This document shows, in pieces, positions 5,602 through 12,873 of a stretch of DNA of 12,873 bases (position 1 is the stretch's first letter; each line of letters opens with the position of its first letter). This DNA comes from an uncultured Bacteroides sp. (GTDB taxonomy: Bacteria; Bacteroidota; Bacteroidia; Bacteroidales; Bacteroidaceae). The position numbers and the translations under genes were made by a program. Below the pieces are notes generated by a model, which saw only the letters and a program-made list of their open reading frames with translations, did not search any database and was not told the DNA's origin. Where the stretch lies: positions 1-12,873 of the forward strand of contig CAKUYM010000099.1 in the NCBI GenBank assembly GCA_934716785.1, read 5' to 3'.

Positions 5602-8151
5602 CTATGCCCCATACCTCATCTTTACTTGTATCTGCGACCCTCCATTCACTTCCACACGCTCTTCTATGTATCCTTTCTTTCTGAACAACAAGACATCATT
5701 GGCCGGAACCTTTAGCAAATACTCACCAACGGCATTTGTTGTCCCTACAATTTTCCCAAATAATGTAGAATAAATCTCTACTTCAGGCATCAAAGTAGCT
5801 TGCATATCACGCACCGTGCCTTGCACTGTTATTTCTTTCTCTATCGTTCGGCGAGTTATAGAAGATTTCTCAGATACATCATCCGCCGTGCTCCCTATTG
5901 TGACAGTATCACGCAGGATAATGTGATCGGAAGCATCGCCAAGCATAAGTTCAAACGCCCCCGGCTCTACTTTATAAATGCCCTGTTCATCAGTAAAGCC
6001 CAAATCGGAAACAGCAACATTAAGATGCTGCATTTTCTTTTGACCGGACCTTAAATAAGTCTTGCCAAAAGCCTTGAGTTGCTTTACCGGAGTAGCGACA
6101 GAGCTTACACAATCGCGCACATACAACTGTGGCACCGCCATTCCACCGTAGCTTCCTTCATTAGACAAAGTGAACGAAACATATATTGAATCTTCGGCTA
6201 CCCGCGTTTTCAAATCACTATAAGAGAATGAAGTGTAACTCAACCCATGACCAAAAGCCCACAACGGTTCGGGCGAAGAAAATACATAATCCCGCCCCGG
6301 ATGTTCGTACGAACCATGCTGATGATACAATCCCTTATCGGTGGGCAAATGATTATAATAAACCGGAAGATGACCGACACTCTGCGGAAACGATACAGGA
6401 AGATGACCCGAAGGATTTACTTTTCCGAATAAGATATCAGCTATCACATTGCCACTTTGTTCGCCTCCATACCACTGGACCAATATGGCCGGAAGATGTT
6501 TCTTCTCCCACGATATGGCGAAAGGTTTTCCTGTAACCAATACCAATATAATCGGACGACCGACAGCATACAGCCGATGTATCAGTTCCTCCTGAGCCCC
6601 GGTCAGTGACAAATCCGACAAATCGAACCCCTCGCCGCAATTCGACCCGGAATAATCTCTGGCCAATGAAGCACTGGCACTGCCACAAAATACGACAGCA
6701 ATATCGCTCTTACGCACTGCATCCACCGCGGCGGCTATTCCCGTAGTATCACGACTCATCAAGCTACATCCTACGGCATGATTCACCTTTACCCCATACC
6801 GACCAGCCCACGAACTGATGCCTTGCAAGGGAGTAACGCCATCTTTATTCGACCGGCTCCAACTATAATCACCAAACTGCACCTGATCGGCATTAGGACC
6901 GATAACAGCTATCGACTTCAACCTCTTTATATCAAGAGGAAGCAGCGCATTATCATTTTTAAGCAGCACCACCGATTCTTCAGATATCCGACGGGACAAC
7001 TCCACACTCTCTTTCTTATGAATCTTGGCAACAGCATATCCCTTCCCGATAGGATCGTCAAATAATCCCATCCGATATTTTGCCAGAAGCACTCTCCGCA
7101 CAGCCCGATCTATCAATGCTTCGTCCAGCTTACCTTCTTTCACCAAACGCGGCAATTGCTGGTAGCACAAACTTGAAGCCTCCACGTCAAGCCCGGCAGT
7201 CAAAGCCTGCTTGGCTGCATCGGCAGCATCAGCAGCCACATGATGAAAAGTATTCAGCATATCCACGGCTCCCCAATCGGCATACACATATCCCTTGAAT
7301 CCCCATTGCTTACGCAACACATCGGTCAATAAATAATGCGAAGCCGAGTTCGGTATGCGGTTCCATGAATTATATGTCGACATGACCGCCTGAACAGGCA
7401 AGGAGGTTATCACTCTCTTAAACGGATACAGGTACACATCATGCAACTCACCGACACCACAATTCACCGAAGCCAGATTCAGTCCGCCCATCGGGTTGCC
7501 ATGAGCGCCAAAATGTTTCAACATAGGAGATATGCCATTATCAAGATAACCTCTCACTTCTTCACAGGCAAACATCCCATTCAGAAATGGATCTTCCCCA
7601 TAACATTCCTCCACTCTTCCCCAACGCAAGTCGCGCACTACATCCACACATGGAGCCAAAATCTGCCGAATGCCTTGATAATGCAACTCACCGGATATAG
7701 CCTCAGCTCTGCGATAAGCCAACGCCGGATTAAAAGTAGAAGCCAAAGCGATATTCTGCGGAAATATAGTAGACCCTTCGTGTACCGACCCGTGCAGCGA
7801 CTCGGCGACAGTAAAGACCGGAATACCCAAGCGAGTCCGCTTCAATGCATACTCCTGAATGCGCGGCATATACTTCCGGCATTGCTCTGCCGTGAGAGGA
7901 AATCCCTCCACAAATCCACGGGGAGATACATCCAACAAACTTTCCAATTTCGATTCATTCAGGACCTTGTCGTCAAAGATGTCCCACGAATGAATATGGC
8001 TTATTTGAGCCACCTTTTCCTCTAATGTCATTTTGCGGAGCAAACTGTCTACCCGTTCCTCATCCGACATAAAACCGACTTGTGCGAAAACTCCCGTAGC
8101 AGCCAGTCCGCAAAATGACAATAAACAATAGATCCTGCCAAACAATCTCAT
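5602..8151 (-). CDS. Glycoside hydrolase family 3 protein with C-terminal regulatory-like domain
   Basis: This 849-residue enzyme is a BglX-like GH3 exo-acting beta-glycosidase. A signal peptide with probable cleavage after VFA (residue 23) predicts export to the periplasm. The (beta/alpha)8 domain (about 30-365) shows GxEHG-like AESLHGS (116-122), RWGRVEECYGEDP (176-188), KHFGAHG (212-218) and the nucleophile Asp292 in YVYADWG. The alpha/beta sandwich domain (about 385-590) carries NCGEGFDLSDLSL with Glu507 as probable acid/base. A fibronectin-III-like domain covers about 650-745. Residues about 773-847 form an additional carboxypeptidase-regulatory-like domain (ITVQGTVRD, AVGEYLLKVP, FRKKGYIEERVEV) that ordinary BglX proteins lack. 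It is the last gene of the right operon, 78 bp after the GH109-like gene, with the 22-bp repeat array in between. Beta-glucosidase or beta-xylosidase activity is typical of this architecture; the substrate here cannot be read from sequence. Confidence 0.93.
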   Translation of the reverse strand: MRLFGRIYCLLSFCGLAATGVFAQVGFMSDEERVDSLLRKMTLEEKVAQISHIHSWDIFDDKVLNESKLESLLDVSPRGFVEGFPLTAEQCRKYMPRIQEYALKRTRLGIPVFTVAESLHGSVHEGSTIFPQNIALASTFNPALAYRRAEAISGELHYQGIRQILAPCVDVVRDLRWGRVEECYGEDPFLNGMFACEEVRGYLDNGISPMLKHFGAHGNPMGGLNLASVNCGVGELHDVYLYPFKRVITSLPVQAVMSTYNSWNRIPNSASHYLLTDVLRKQWGFKGYVYADWGAVDMLNTFHHVAADAADAAKQALTAGLDVEASSLCYQQLPRLVKEGKLDEALIDRAVRRVLLAKYRMGLFDDPIGKGYAVAKIHKKESVELSRRISEESVVLLKNDNALLPLDIKRLKSIAVIGPNADQVQFGDYSWSRSNKDGVTPLQGISSWAGRYGVKVNHAVGCSLMSRDTTGIAAAVDAVRKSDIAVVFCGSASASLARDYSGSNCGEGFDLSDLSLTGAQEELIHRLYAVGRPIILVLVTGKPFAISWEKKHLPAILVQWYGGEQSGNVIADILFGKVNPSGHLPVSFPQSVGHLPVYYNHLPTDKGLYHQHGSYEHPGRDYVFSSPEPLWAFGHGLSYTSFSYSDLKTRVAEDSIYVSFTLSNEGSYGGMAVPQLYVRDCVSSVATPVKQLKAFGKTYLRSGQKKMQHLNVAVSDLGFTDEQGIYKVEPGAFELMLGDASDHIILRDTVTIGSTADDVSEKSSITRRTIEKEITVQGTVRDMQATLMPEVEIYSTLFGKIVGTTNAVGEYLLKVPANDVLLFRKKGYIEERVEVNGGSQIQVKMRYGA

Positions 8152-8165
8152 TCCTTACATTTTCT

Positions 8166-8253
8166 ATTTAAAAACAAAAGCACTCTCATTTAAAAACAAA
8201 TGTATTCTCTAATTATAACAAATGCATTCTCATTTAGAAACAAAAGCATGGCT
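8166..8253. repeat. Four degenerate 22-bp tandem repeat units
   Basis: Four consecutive units of exactly 22 bp lie at 8166-8187, 8188-8209, 8210-8231 and 8232-8253. On the plus strand each has the frame ATTTAAAAACAAA followed by a GCATTCTC-like tail. Units 1 and 2 differ at 3 of 22 positions and units 2 and 3 at 6; unit 4 matches unit 1 at 16 of its first 17 positions, then decays. Unit 4 and the end of unit 3 encode the last residues and stop codon of the GH109-like gene (AFVSK-stop). The rest fills most of the 78-bp gap before the GH3 start. Function unknown; length variation between strains is likely for such arrays. Confidence 0.75.
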
Positions 8254-9651
8254 ATATCCCTGCACCTTGTTCCAAGAGCCACGAGTAAAATCGGGGACTT
8301 CTACCGGAACATTGCCTTTTTCTATTGACAGTTTAGTAAGCGGAATCAAAGAACACCATTCTGCCAAATCGTATACATCCATATCGAGTGGAAGCCCGTT
8401 GTGCAAACAGTAAATCAGACGTGAGTCCATTATAAAGTCCATGCCTCCATGTCCGCCTACCTTTTTGGCGCTCTCTTCCATATCTTTCACTATCGGGTCC
8501 TTATACGCTTCCATCAATGCTTCTTTCACCGCCTCCGGCATATACTCATGCGCTGTAAATTCCGCATCTTTTGTCACCTCTGCCGGAAGATCCTTACTAT
8601 CGAGCGCATATCCTTCTACCGGATATTTATTGGCAAAACCTTTTGTTCCGGTAAGCTGATACAGACGGCTGTAAGGGCGTAGAGATGCCACATTATGCTC
8701 TATATGTATTGTTTTTCCTTTCTGAGTACGCAGTAATGTAAGCGTAACCTCCCCATTTTGGAAGCCGACCGCGTCTTTCGCCCTGCCATGTTCTTCCAGA
8801 TATGCAGGCAGTGACACCGGATCACTGTCCATTGCCACCAGTCGTGTAAGGCGGTCTCCCCGATGGATATCCAGCAATTGGCACACCGGTCCTAAGCCAT
8901 GAGTAGGATACACGTCTCCCCGGTTCTTCATATTATACTGCATACGCCAATCGGCATTATAGTCGGTCCAGATATCGGCAAGACAGTGATTGTATGCACC
9001 CTTCACATGAGTTATCTCCCCGAAAAGTCCCTGCCGGGCCATATTCAAAGTAGTAATCTCGAAGAAGTCATAAACGCAGTTCTCCAACATCATACAATGC
9101 TTTCTTGTACGTTCGGCCGTATTTACCACATCCCATATTTCGTCCAATGTCATAGCAGCCGGCACTTCGCACGCCACATGCTTGCCGTGCTCCATGGCGT
9201 ATAGCATGACCGGTGTGTGGTGCACCCAGTCGGTAGCGATATAAACCAAGTCGATGTCCGGACGGTCGCATAGTTTTTTCCACGCATTTTCGTCGCCATA
9301 ATACACATCGGCTTCCTCCATTCCTGCATGTTGCAACATCTGGTTGCATGAGTCCACACGCCATTGGTTCAAATCACAAAGAGCCTTTACCTGTATGTGC
9401 TGCTGATAAGTAAAACGACGCACAGCCTCCGTGCCTCTGGCACCCAGTCCCACAAAACCAATACGTACCGTATCTATAGGATCGCAAGTCAGTCCTATCA
9501 CATCTTGCTGTCCTGCCGGACGCTCAGGAGTTTCTATATGTACACAACAACTGTCATCAGCGTTCTTCTTGACAGAACCTCCGCATGCCGCCAATCCGAC
9601 AGAGACACACAGCAGCATGCATCCTACCCAATATATAAATATCTTTTTCAT
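8230..9651 (-). CDS. GH109-like NAD-dependent glycosidase lipoprotein (Gfo/Idh/MocA fold)
   Basis: This 473-residue protein has a lipoprotein signal ending in LAAC (Cys23), so it is envelope-anchored. The nucleotide-binding motif GFVGLGARG (65-73) opens a Gfo/Idh/MocA Rossmann domain. Later motifs include ACEVPAAMTL (160-169), YPTHGLGP (248-255, with His251) and GGHGGMDF (400-407). The YPTHGLGP and GHGGMDF runs are typical of GH109, whose characterised members remove alpha-N-acetylgalactosamine (blood-group A type) by an NAD-dependent oxidation-elimination mechanism. Not all GH109 relatives have that activity. I start at the ATG at 9651, which has AGGAAG about 10 nt upstream; a longer frame begins with a TTG at 9669 and would swallow that ribosome-binding site. 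The gene lies 46 bp after susD and 78 bp before the GH3 gene, and fits a host-glycan or other amino-sugar-containing substrate. Its C-terminal residues fall inside the 22-bp repeat array. Confidence 0.87.
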   Translation of the reverse strand: MKKIFIYWVGCMLLCVSVGLAACGGSVKKNADDSCCVHIETPERPAGQQDVIGLTCDPIDTVRIGFVGLGARGTEAVRRFTYQQHIQVKALCDLNQWRVDSCNQMLQHAGMEEADVYYGDENAWKKLCDRPDIDLVYIATDWVHHTPVMLYAMEHGKHVACEVPAAMTLDEIWDVVNTAERTRKHCMMLENCVYDFFEITTLNMARQGLFGEITHVKGAYNHCLADIWTDYNADWRMQYNMKNRGDVYPTHGLGPVCQLLDIHRGDRLTRLVAMDSDPVSLPAYLEEHGRAKDAVGFQNGEVTLTLLRTQKGKTIHIEHNVASLRPYSRLYQLTGTKGFANKYPVEGYALDSKDLPAEVTKDAEFTAHEYMPEAVKEALMEAYKDPIVKDMEESAKKVGGHGGMDFIMDSRLIYCLHNGLPLDMDVYDLAEWCSLIPLTKLSIEKGNVPVEVPDFTRGSWNKVQGYSHAFVSK

Positions 9652-9697
9652 GATAAACTTCCTATTCAATTGTAATTAGAATTTAGAAAAAAATTAA

Positions 9698-11245
9698 TCA
9701 ATAACCCGGATTATTTAATACCAAGCCTTTTCCATCGGTTATAGCCGACAATGGCAACGGATAAAGCTCTTTATTCTTATTGGCATAAGAAGTACCCTTC
9801 ACCGTCTGCGCATGCGACACGAACTTATCGAAACGGATCAAGTCCGCGCGATACTGCCCGTTTTCACACCAGAACTCATGGCAGCGTTCCTTCAACAAGC
9901 AGTCTACGAATTTATCCTGCGTGTCAATAGCGCTTGCCGGAAGTTCGGCCAAACCGGCACGCTCGCGTATGGTATTAATGAGCGAACGCGCTTCTTCCTT
10001 ATCGGCAGCAGTAGAGCCGTTTTTAAGATAAAGAGCTTCCGCCAATGACAAATAAGCATCGGCATAGCGGAAAATAATAGGATCGATCATGCTCTTTCCA
10101 CCATTTCCCTGCACATTCGTATCGTATCCGTATTTCATCGGAATAGGTCCCAGCTCCATGTGCTTGCCCGGATTCTCACGGTTCACGATTGTTCCGTCTT
10201 TTGATTTATAGCTATCAACCAGATAAGTGCGGCGAGTATCTCCCGTTTCGAAAGAGTCGTAGAAATACCACGTGCTATTCAATGATTCATATCCCGATGA
10301 CATGCCATGGTCATCAAAATCGGTAGGCAATACAAACATATGCCAGTCGTTCCAGCTTACCATCTCCGTATTTACAGGCAAAGCCCAGATAATCTCTTTG
10401 TTGGCAGCTCCCTGTCCGCCTGTCTCAAACATTGCCGGATAGCTGGCGGACAATGAATATCCCATCGACGATGACATCAACTCACGAGCCAATGTGACCA
10501 CTTTATCGTAATAAGTCTTATCGGATACCGTTTCGTGCAGATAAAGACGAATCAGCAACATATCGGCCAGCCCTCTGCTGAAACGACCGTATTCGACCTC
10601 TGACGGAGACGGCAAATTGGCAGCAGCGAAAGTCAAGTCACTCTCTATATACTTCACCATATCCTCCTTGCTGAGTCGGGCAAGCGGCTTTTCTTTAATA
10701 GGATTCTCCAGTTCCTCTTCCGTAGCCACCACAATCGGGCCGAACATATCATACAGATAATAGCAAATCAATCCACGCGCACAGCGAACCTCGGCCTCAT
10801 ATTTTTTCTTTTTCTCATCCGACAGGAAAGAAGCCTTGTTTATATCAGCCAATACGGAAGTGCAGCGGCTCACGTCGTTTACCCAACCGTCACTATATCC
10901 GTCGGTATCGGTATAATAAAAACGTGTCAAGTCTGCCGTAGTCGGGAAATAGTTCAAGTCGGAAATATCTTTCAAGAAACCTCCCTTGCAAGTCAGTATC
11001 TCGGTGGTCAGGTCGTTCACCGCCGTTACTCCCCGCTCGCTTGTGGCAAACAGGCCGTCGAACCAACTGGAACGGACAGAATAATAACAAGAGTTGACCA
11101 TCGACTCTATATCATTTTCCGATTGAGGGAAATTAGACGGATTTATATCCGAGTAATCAACCGGATCAAGTTCAACGCAGCTATTCAATGAGGTTCCTGC
11201 CAAAAGCATGGCACCCAATACAATCGTATAATAATATTTTTTCAT
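9698..11245 (-). CDS. SusD/RagB family nutrient-binding outer-membrane lipoprotein
   Basis: This 515-residue protein is the surface glycan-binding partner of the adjacent SusC channel. Starting at MKKYYY, the signal peptide ends in a lipobox LNSC with the acylated cysteine at residue 23, followed by VELDPVDYSDINP. The helical SusD fold is supported by YGRFSRGLADMLLIRLYL (about 219-236), the hallmark FRYADAYLSLAEAL (392-405), INTIRERAG (423-431) and a C-terminal ERCHEFWCENGQYRADLIRF (453-472). It ends in NNPGY, as many SusD proteins do. An in-frame ATG five codons upstream (11260) exists; I prefer 11245 because MKK is the usual lipoprotein start and ATAGGA lies just upstream. It starts 24 bp after the susC stop codon, so the two are co-transcribed. 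Family assignment is firm; the bound glycan is unknown. Confidence 0.94.
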   Translation of the reverse strand: MKKYYYTIVLGAMLLAGTSLNSCVELDPVDYSDINPSNFPQSENDIESMVNSCYYSVRSSWFDGLFATSERGVTAVNDLTTEILTCKGGFLKDISDLNYFPTTADLTRFYYTDTDGYSDGWVNDVSRCTSVLADINKASFLSDEKKKKYEAEVRCARGLICYYLYDMFGPIVVATEEELENPIKEKPLARLSKEDMVKYIESDLTFAAANLPSPSEVEYGRFSRGLADMLLIRLYLHETVSDKTYYDKVVTLARELMSSSMGYSLSASYPAMFETGGQGAANKEIIWALPVNTEMVSWNDWHMFVLPTDFDDHGMSSGYESLNSTWYFYDSFETGDTRRTYLVDSYKSKDGTIVNRENPGKHMELGPIPMKYGYDTNVQGNGGKSMIDPIIFRYADAYLSLAEALYLKNGSTAADKEEARSLINTIRERAGLAELPASAIDTQDKFVDCLLKERCHEFWCENGQYRADLIRFDKFVSHAQTVKGTSYANKNKELYPLPLSAITDGKGLVLNNPGY

Positions 11246-11269
11246 AATGTGTCCTATCATTTAAGGTGA

Positions 11270-12873
11270 TTAAAAAGAAATATCTACACCGAAACTGAAT
11301 GTACGCGCGTTAGGATATGCGGCAGCATACGAATCGGTCTCCGGATCAAGCCCTTTGTAGGGAGTGATGACAAACAGGTTATTGACAGAAGCATAGAAAC
11401 GTACATTGCTCAGCACTTTAGTTCTTGATATCAATGATTTCGGCAATGTATATCCCAAGCTGATGTTCTGCATACGGATAAACCACGCTTTCTGATAGAA
11501 GAAATCACCGGCCGTATAGTTTGTACCTGTGACATAATACGAACTCGGACGAGTGGTAGACGGATTCTCGAATGTCCACCTGTCTTTTACGATACGCAGC
11601 ATATTATATCCCATCTGTGCTATATTGGTTCCTCCCAGACCATAGTCCATATCTGTAGGGTCGAGCATGATACGATCAAACATTCCATTGAACATGAAGC
11701 TGAAATCGAATCCTTTATAACGGAATGAGTTGGTCATACTTGCCATCCATCCCGGATCGGTTGTTCCTATCAGTTCCGTATCGGCTTCGTCTATCTTTCC
11801 ATCAGGCTGTCCGGTGAGCATGAAGCGTCCGTTTTCGTCCACTTTCGGATTTCCATTCTCGTCGCGCACATATCCGTTGAGGTCTTTTATAACAATCTGT
11901 CCGGGACGCAAATCGGGCTGGGCGGCAGGTGCTTCTTCACCAATCTGAAGGATATGGTCGGCACGGCGTGCATAAATAGCCCGGATAGGATCGGTTACTT
12001 TCTCGTACACATTAGGCTTCCAGTCCGGCGTGCGTTCTTTCCACTTATCCTCATATTTGGAGAATGTAAATGCGGTAGACCAATTGAAATCGCGAGTCTG
12101 GATATTGTGTGTATTGATGGTCAGTTCGACACCCCGGCTACGCGTTTCTCCTACATTGGCCATGATACGTTTCACTTCCTGATAAGTATTGAGCGGCTTA
12201 TAGTTCAGCAGGTCGGATATGGTGCGTTGGTATAACTCCAGAGAACCCGATATACGATTCTTCAAGAAGCCGAAATCAATACCCAAGTTCCACTCGCTGG
12301 TAGTTTCCCATTTCAGGTCCGGATTCTCCAGACGGCTTTTCAATACACCCGTCACTGTCTTATAATCTGAATTCACCCAGCTTCCCTGAGCTCCATAGCT
12401 GGCAAACGCATTGGTGGAGATATCGGCATTACCAGTCTGTCCCCAGCTAAGACGAAGTTTCAAGTTGGACAACCATTCGGCTTTCTTCAAGAAGTTTTCC
12501 TCGCTCATTGTCCATCCCAAGGCAACCGACGGGAAGTATCCCCATTTGTTGTTCTTGGCAAACACACTGGCACCATCGGCACGAAGTGTGGCGGTGAGCA
12601 AGTAGCGTCCTTTCAGTACATATCCGGCACGGAAGAAATAAGAAAGCATCTTATTTTCCGTAGCATCCGATTTTACTATCTTATTGCCTGTACCGGCCTC
12701 TATATTGTTGTAAAGAAACGCATCGGTGGTGAAATTATTATTTCCTAATTCGGACGCGTTATAGTTGAACTTCTCGTAAGACACACCCGCCAACAAGTTA
12801 AGGCTGTGAATATCGGCGAATGTACGTTGGTAAGTCGCAGTACCTTCCATCAGATACTGGTTGTTGGCAGTGT
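11270..12873 (-). CDS. SusC/RagA family TonB-dependent transporter, C-terminal part
   Basis: The reading frame stays open to the right edge of the window, so the visible 533 residues are the C-terminal half of a SusC-type protein of about 1000 residues. The first visible Met (12850) is internal, as codons upstream of it continue the frame without a stop. Barrel signatures include RAGYVLKGRYLLTATLRADG, LKLRLSWGQTGNADIS, WETTSEWNLGIDFGFLKNRI, and a final strand ARTFSFGVDISF ending in phenylalanine. Plug, TonB box and signal peptide lie outside the window. The gene is directly followed by susD (24 bp) and then the GH109-like and GH3 genes. Its promoter and regulator are not visible. It is not closely similar to the other susC homologue in the window, so the two loci probably import different ligands. 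Confidence 0.94.
   Translation of the reverse strand, partial: TANNQYLMEGTATYQRTFADIHSLNLLAGVSYEKFNYNASELGNNNFTTDAFLYNNIEAGTGNKIVKSDATENKMLSYFFRAGYVLKGRYLLTATLRADGASVFAKNNKWGYFPSVALGWTMSEENFLKKAEWLSNLKLRLSWGQTGNADISTNAFASYGAQGSWVNSDYKTVTGVLKSRLENPDLKWETTSEWNLGIDFGFLKNRISGSLELYQRTISDLLNYKPLNTYQEVKRIMANVGETRSRGVELTINTHNIQTRDFNWSTAFTFSKYEDKWKERTPDWKPNVYEKVTDPIRAIYARRADHILQIGEEAPAAQPDLRPGQIVIKDLNGYVRDENGNPKVDENGRFMLTGQPDGKIDEADTELIGTTDPGWMASMTNSFRYKGFDFSFMFNGMFDRIMLDPTDMDYGLGGTNIAQMGYNMLRIVKDRWTFENPSTTRPSSYYVTGTNYTAGDFFYQKAWFIRMQNISLGYTLPKSLISRTKVLSNVRFYASVNNLFVITPYKGLDPETDSYAAAYPNARTFSFGVDISF

Noticed and set aside
7441..8025. 194-codon plus-strand open frame opposite the GH3 gene, with shorter ones at 5800-6054, 6186-6536, 6778-7065 and 7080-7298
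   Set aside because: All lie entirely opposite a conserved GH3 coding sequence with intact motifs, show no recognisable domain and have no promoter; they are antisense shadows.
8197..8204. TACATTTG on the minus strand as an internal promoter for the GH3 gene
   Set aside because: The nearest upstream TTTG elements, set by the 22-bp repeat, are 14 or 36 bp away rather than 19-21; the match is a by-product of the repeat.
8166..8253. CRISPR array
   Set aside because: The 22-bp units are contiguous with no spacers, and no cas genes are present.
9652..9669. Upstream TTG start for the GH109-like gene
   Set aside because: The ATG at 9651 has a Shine-Dalgarno-like AGGAAG placed inside this extension and gives a typical lipoprotein signal.
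1..12873. Defence system, phage, insertion sequence or conjugative element
   Set aside because: No transposase, integrase, phage, nuclease-defence or mobilisation protein is encoded, and no target-site duplication or terminal inverted repeat pair framing a gene was seen.

Overview
The window looks like a chromosomal segment of a gut Bacteroides or close relative (Bacteroidales). It carries two SusC/SusD-type nutrient-uptake loci (polysaccharide-utilization-locus architecture), lipoproteins with Bacteroidota-type lipoboxes, an A+T-rich intergenic style, and promoters matching the Bacteroides sigma-ABfr pattern (TTG, about 20 bp, TAnnTTTG). I see no tRNA, rRNA, CRISPR array, insertion sequence, phage gene or recognisable defence system. 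Two of the five minus-strand genes of the second locus and its neighbours are complete enzymes; the susD homologue at the left edge and the susC homologue at the right edge are cut by the window.

Left locus (1 to 4720, minus strand): a SusC/RagA TonB-dependent transporter is followed by a secreted type I phosphodiesterase/nucleotide pyrophosphatase-like enzyme and then by the start of a SusD-like lipoprotein. The enzyme gene therefore sits between susC and susD, which are normally adjacent, and short inverted repeats lie at both of its junctions. The 307-bp gap 4439-4745 separates this operon from a divergent GntR/HutC-type regulator with a UTRA ligand domain. The gap holds two back-to-back promoters whose upstream elements are 4 bp apart, an imperfect palindrome that could be the repressor site, and a strong plus-strand intrinsic terminator inside the susC leader. 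That terminator has no protein gene to terminate. With a TAnnTTTG box at 4438-4445 it suggests an unannotated antisense small RNA of about 110 nt against the susC leader.

Right locus (5602 to 12873, minus strand): susC homologue (C-terminal half only), SusD-family lipoprotein, a GH109-like NAD-dependent glycosidase lipoprotein, and a GH3 exo-glycosidase. The likely flow is capture and import by SusCD, then trimming of glycans by the two glycosidases in the cell envelope. The GH3 protein carries an extra C-terminal carboxypeptidase-regulatory-like domain of the kind found at the N-terminus of SusC proteins. Four degenerate 22-bp tandem repeat units occupy the junction between the GH109 and GH3 genes. 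This operon converges on the regulator gene, and the junction 5478-5601 holds a perfect 18-bp-arm hairpin, a 26-bp direct repeat and a second AT-rich hairpin.

The most promising undescribed element is the putative antisense RNA at about 4451-4565. Next are the susC-phosphodiesterase-susD order, the GH3 domain fusion and the 22-bp repeat array.
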